A stretch of 64,000 nucleotides of DNA. Source: Streptomyces flaveolus (GTDB lineage: Bacteria > Actinomycetota > Actinomycetes > Streptomycetales > Streptomycetaceae). The position numbers and the translations under genes were made by a program. The notes beneath the pieces are model-generated. The model had not been told where the DNA came from. It saw only the letters and a list, made by a program, of their open reading frames with translations, and made no database searches. The stretch lies in contig NZ_JNWV01000036.1 in the NCBI RefSeq assembly GCF_000716535.1, positions 1 to 64,000 on the forward strand, given 5' to 3'. Of this stretch, positions 62,417 through 64,000 are shown piece after piece (the first letter of the stretch is position 1; every line of letters starts with the position of its first letter).

Positions 62417-63211
62417 ATGCCATCGCGACCGAGTCAGCCTCAGACCGACGAGACGACCACCGCCAAGAAGGCCGCCCAACCGGACGGCCTGTTCAAGGCG
62501 GTCTCCTCCAGTCGTGTTTCCCAGCTGATCGTCGAGCAGATCCGGCTGCTGCTGAAAGAGCGGCGCCTGCAGCCGGGTGACCGGCTCCCCAGTGAACGCG
62601 AGCTGTGCGTGCAGTTCGGTGTCAGCCGGGTGACCGTGCGCGAAGCCCTGCGGAGCCTGGAGGCCGCCGGGCTGGTCGAGATCCGGCTCGGTGCCCGCGG
62701 CGGCGCGTTCGTGACCGAGCCCTCGTCGGAGCGTGTGGGTGAGGGTCTCGCCGACCTGCTGTCGCTGTCGCCGCTGACCGCGGCCGAGGTGACCGAGGCG
62801 CGACTCGTCTTCGAACTCGGCATCGTGCCGTTGGTCGTGGAGCGCGCGACCGACGAGGACATCGAGGAGCTGCGCGCGCTGTGTGACGAGCATGCCGAGG
62901 CGGTCAAGCAGGGCGAGTACGACATGGAGATGTCCGCCGAATTCCACACCCGCGTCGCGGCATGCACGCACAACACCGCGATCGAGATGCTCGTCCGGTC
63001 CTTCCACGGTCCCCTGCTGATGAGCCTGCGCGAGGCGCAGAGCGTCGAGCCGCAGATGGGGCAGCACGGCTCCAAGGAGCACCGCAAGTTCGTGGACGCC
63101 GTGGCCGCCCGTGACGTCGAGGCCGCCTCGCAGATCATGCGGACGCACATCCGGCGCACCGCGTCGCGCGTGAAGGGTGGTGGCGCCGGCAAGCGAGCCG
63201 GAGCCGAGTGA
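62417..63211 (+). CDS. GntR-family regulator, FadR subfamily
   Basis: A 264-residue regulator: winged helix LKERRLQPGDRLPSERELC and GVSRVTVREALRSLEAAGLV, then an all-helical FCD domain (TEARLVFELGIVPLVVERAT, with metal-binding His and Asp in FHTRVAACTHN). Divergent from the class II aldolase, 160 bases before the cupin gene, and followed by a strong terminator. The FadR-type operator at 63279-63291 suggests it controls the cupin gene. Confidence 0.9.
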   Translation: MPSRPSQPQTDETTTAKKAAQPDGLFKAVSSSRVSQLIVEQIRLLLKERRLQPGDRLPSERELCVQFGVSRVTVREALRSLEAAGLVEIRLGARGGAFVTEPSSERVGEGLADLLSLSPLTAAEVTEARLVFELGIVPLVVERATDEDIEELRALCDEHAEAVKQGEYDMEMSAEFHTRVAACTHNTAIEMLVRSFHGPLLMSLREAQSVEPQMGQHGSKEHRKFVDAVAARDVEAASQIMRTHIRRTASRVKGGGAGKRAGAE

Positions 63212-63224
63212 TCCGCAACTGATC

Positions 63225-63258
63225 GAGTCCCGGACCGCGTGGGGTCCGGGACTCTTTT
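63225..63258 (+). terminator. rho-independent terminator after gntR
   Basis: A perfect 12-bp stem (GAGTCCCGGACC paired with GGTCCGGGACTC) with a 6-base loop, followed immediately by TTTT, 14 bases after the regulator stop. One of the clearest terminators in the window. Confidence 0.9.
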
Positions 63259-63278
63259 GTGTCTCGCAGTAAGGCATT

Positions 63279-63291
63279 ATGGTTAGACCAT
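63279..63291 (+). promoter_or_regulatory. FadR/GntR-type operator upstream of the cupin gene
   Basis: ATGGT-TAG-ACCAT, a perfect 5-bp dyad around 3 bases, contains the TGGT-N3-ACCA core known for FadR-subfamily GntR regulators. It lies about 80 bases upstream of the cupin start and just past the gntR terminator. Confidence 0.65.
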
Positions 63292-63371
63292 CAGTCATTC
63301 AGTGACGCAGGCATGCACCAGCAGGCATCCATCGGTCATCGAAGAGGGCTTCGCCCCTCACAGGAGGCACC

Positions 63372-64000
63372 ATGGGCAAGAAGGGACGCGTCTTCGTCCG
63401 CGGCCTGACCTCGGAGACCTACGGGCTCGGGGAGTTCCGCCGCCGGCAGCTGGCCGTCAAGCGGGTGCGCGACGACTCGGTGGTCGTCGACGACGCGAAG
63501 GTGGCGCACTCGGGCGACAGCGAGAAGTCCCGGACGTGGTGGCGGGTCGGCCCCGGTGACGAGGAGTTCCTCACCCAGACCATCCAGGTCCACTTCGTGG
63601 AACTGCCGCCGCAGTCCAGCAACCACGGGCACGGCCACCAGAACGAGGCGGCCTTCTACATCCTCCAGGGGCGCGGCTACGAGATCCACGACGACCAGCG
63701 CTACGACTGGACCAGGGACGACCTCGTCTTCGTCCACACCGACTCCGTGCACCGCCACTTCAACCCCTACGACGAGACCGCGACCGCCCTCGTGGTGAAG
63801 GCCAAGAGCACCTGGATGTTCATGGGCCTGCTGCAGCAGGGGCGCAGCGGACCCGTCGAGCGCGAGGCGGAGTTCGGGCCGCGCGAGGACTGGTCGCGGA
63901 TCTGGACGCCCGGCGTCGAGAACCGCAAGAAGGTCATCGGCGTGGCCGACACCACCTGGGAGAACACCCCGCTCGGCCGCGTCCGCGTGATGTCCTCGCC
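63372..64000 (+). CDS. cupin-domain protein, runs off the right edge
   Basis: At least 209 residues, open at the window end. AGGAGG lies 4 bases before the ATG. The core cupin motif is complete: NHGHGHQNEAAFYILQGRGY (His, His and Glu metal ligands, Glu as part of NEAAF) and VHTDSVHRHFNP (fourth His). Flanking sequence is long, as in two-domain or extended cupin oxygenases and decarboxylases. Preceded by a GntR operator, next to a class II aldolase. Likely an aromatic-ring or dicarboxylate-modifying dioxygenase or isomerase; substrate unknown. Confidence 0.8.
   Translation, partial: MGKKGRVFVRGLTSETYGLGEFRRRQLAVKRVRDDSVVVDDAKVAHSGDSEKSRTWWRVGPGDEEFLTQTIQVHFVELPPQSSNHGHGHQNEAAFYILQGRGYEIHDDQRYDWTRDDLVFVHTDSVHRHFNPYDETATALVVKAKSTWMFMGLLQQGRSGPVEREAEFGPREDWSRIWTPGVENRKKVIGVADTTWENTPLGRVRVMSS

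Noticed and set aside
1..64000. Possible CRISPR arrays, rRNA or tRNA genes
   Set aside because: No regularly spaced repeats, no conserved rRNA blocks and no cloverleaf with CCA-type ends were seen on reading; a dedicated tRNA scan would be needed to exclude a missed tRNA.

Overview
The window reads as chromosomal DNA of a Streptomyces or close relative. GC is very high throughout and codons end mostly in G or C. GTG starts, ATGA/GTGA overlaps and twin-arginine signals are frequent. The gene families are typical of the group: MmyB-type XRE regulators, LAL and SARP-like regulators, HxlR, DUF4259, cofactor-free chloroperoxidase. No rRNA, tRNA or CRISPR array was seen. The mix of catabolic modules, regulator/reductase pairs, IS scars and broken genes looks like an accessory, arm-like region rather than conserved core.

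Left part (1-9.9 kb): an ABC-exporter scar; a Tat-exported alpha-L-rhamnosidase-like enzyme; a domesticated IS701-type transposase homologue that has lost catalytic residues and carries a TTA codon; then an XRE regulator divergent from a four-gene operon (14-TM drug exporter, alpha/beta hydrolase, unknown protein, luciferase-like flavin monooxygenase). A perfect 12-bp inverted repeat sits between the regulator and that operon. A nested bidirectional hairpin ends the operon.

9.9-18.1 kb (minus strand): a tight seven-gene operon, galU, SDR, bicovalent-FAD oxidase, UDP-GlcNAc 2-epimerase, cupin-like protein, beta-propeller protein, acyltransferase. The propeller and cupin-like proteins resemble the two catalytic halves of fungal aldos-2-ulose dehydratase/isomerase (AUDH), split into adjacent genes. 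This is the strongest candidate here for an undescribed system: activated-sugar supply, oxidation, then AUDH-type dehydration or isomerisation.

18.1-32 kb: several small redox modules, each next to its regulator (LysR with two SDRs; TetR with AKR, DUF998 and a reductase; HxlR with an NmrA-like reductase), two small secreted proteins, a degenerate IS630 element and a solo IS630 right end flanking the HxlR module, and a HAD hydrolase.

32-48.8 kb: a dispersed but apparently complete lower aromatic pathway. A two-component HpaB-type hydroxylase plus flavin reductase makes hydroxyquinol. Hydroxyquinol 1,2-dioxygenase opens the ring, maleylacetate reductase gives 3-oxoadipate, and PcaIJ plus PcaF give succinyl-CoA and acetyl-CoA. 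It is interleaved with a LysR regulator, two LAL regulators and a large ATPase with a C-terminal SARP-like module. Candidate operators lie in two of the divergent promoters.

48.8-64 kb: a nitroreductase, GNATs, DinB, DUF4259, an MFS/LysR pair, a chloroperoxidase-like hydrolase and many decayed genes (quinone reductase, ISL3 and IstB pieces, alpha/beta hydrolase, lipoprotein). The window ends in a class II aldolase / FadR-type regulator / cupin group with a clear terminator and a FadR-type operator. The cupin gene runs off the right edge.
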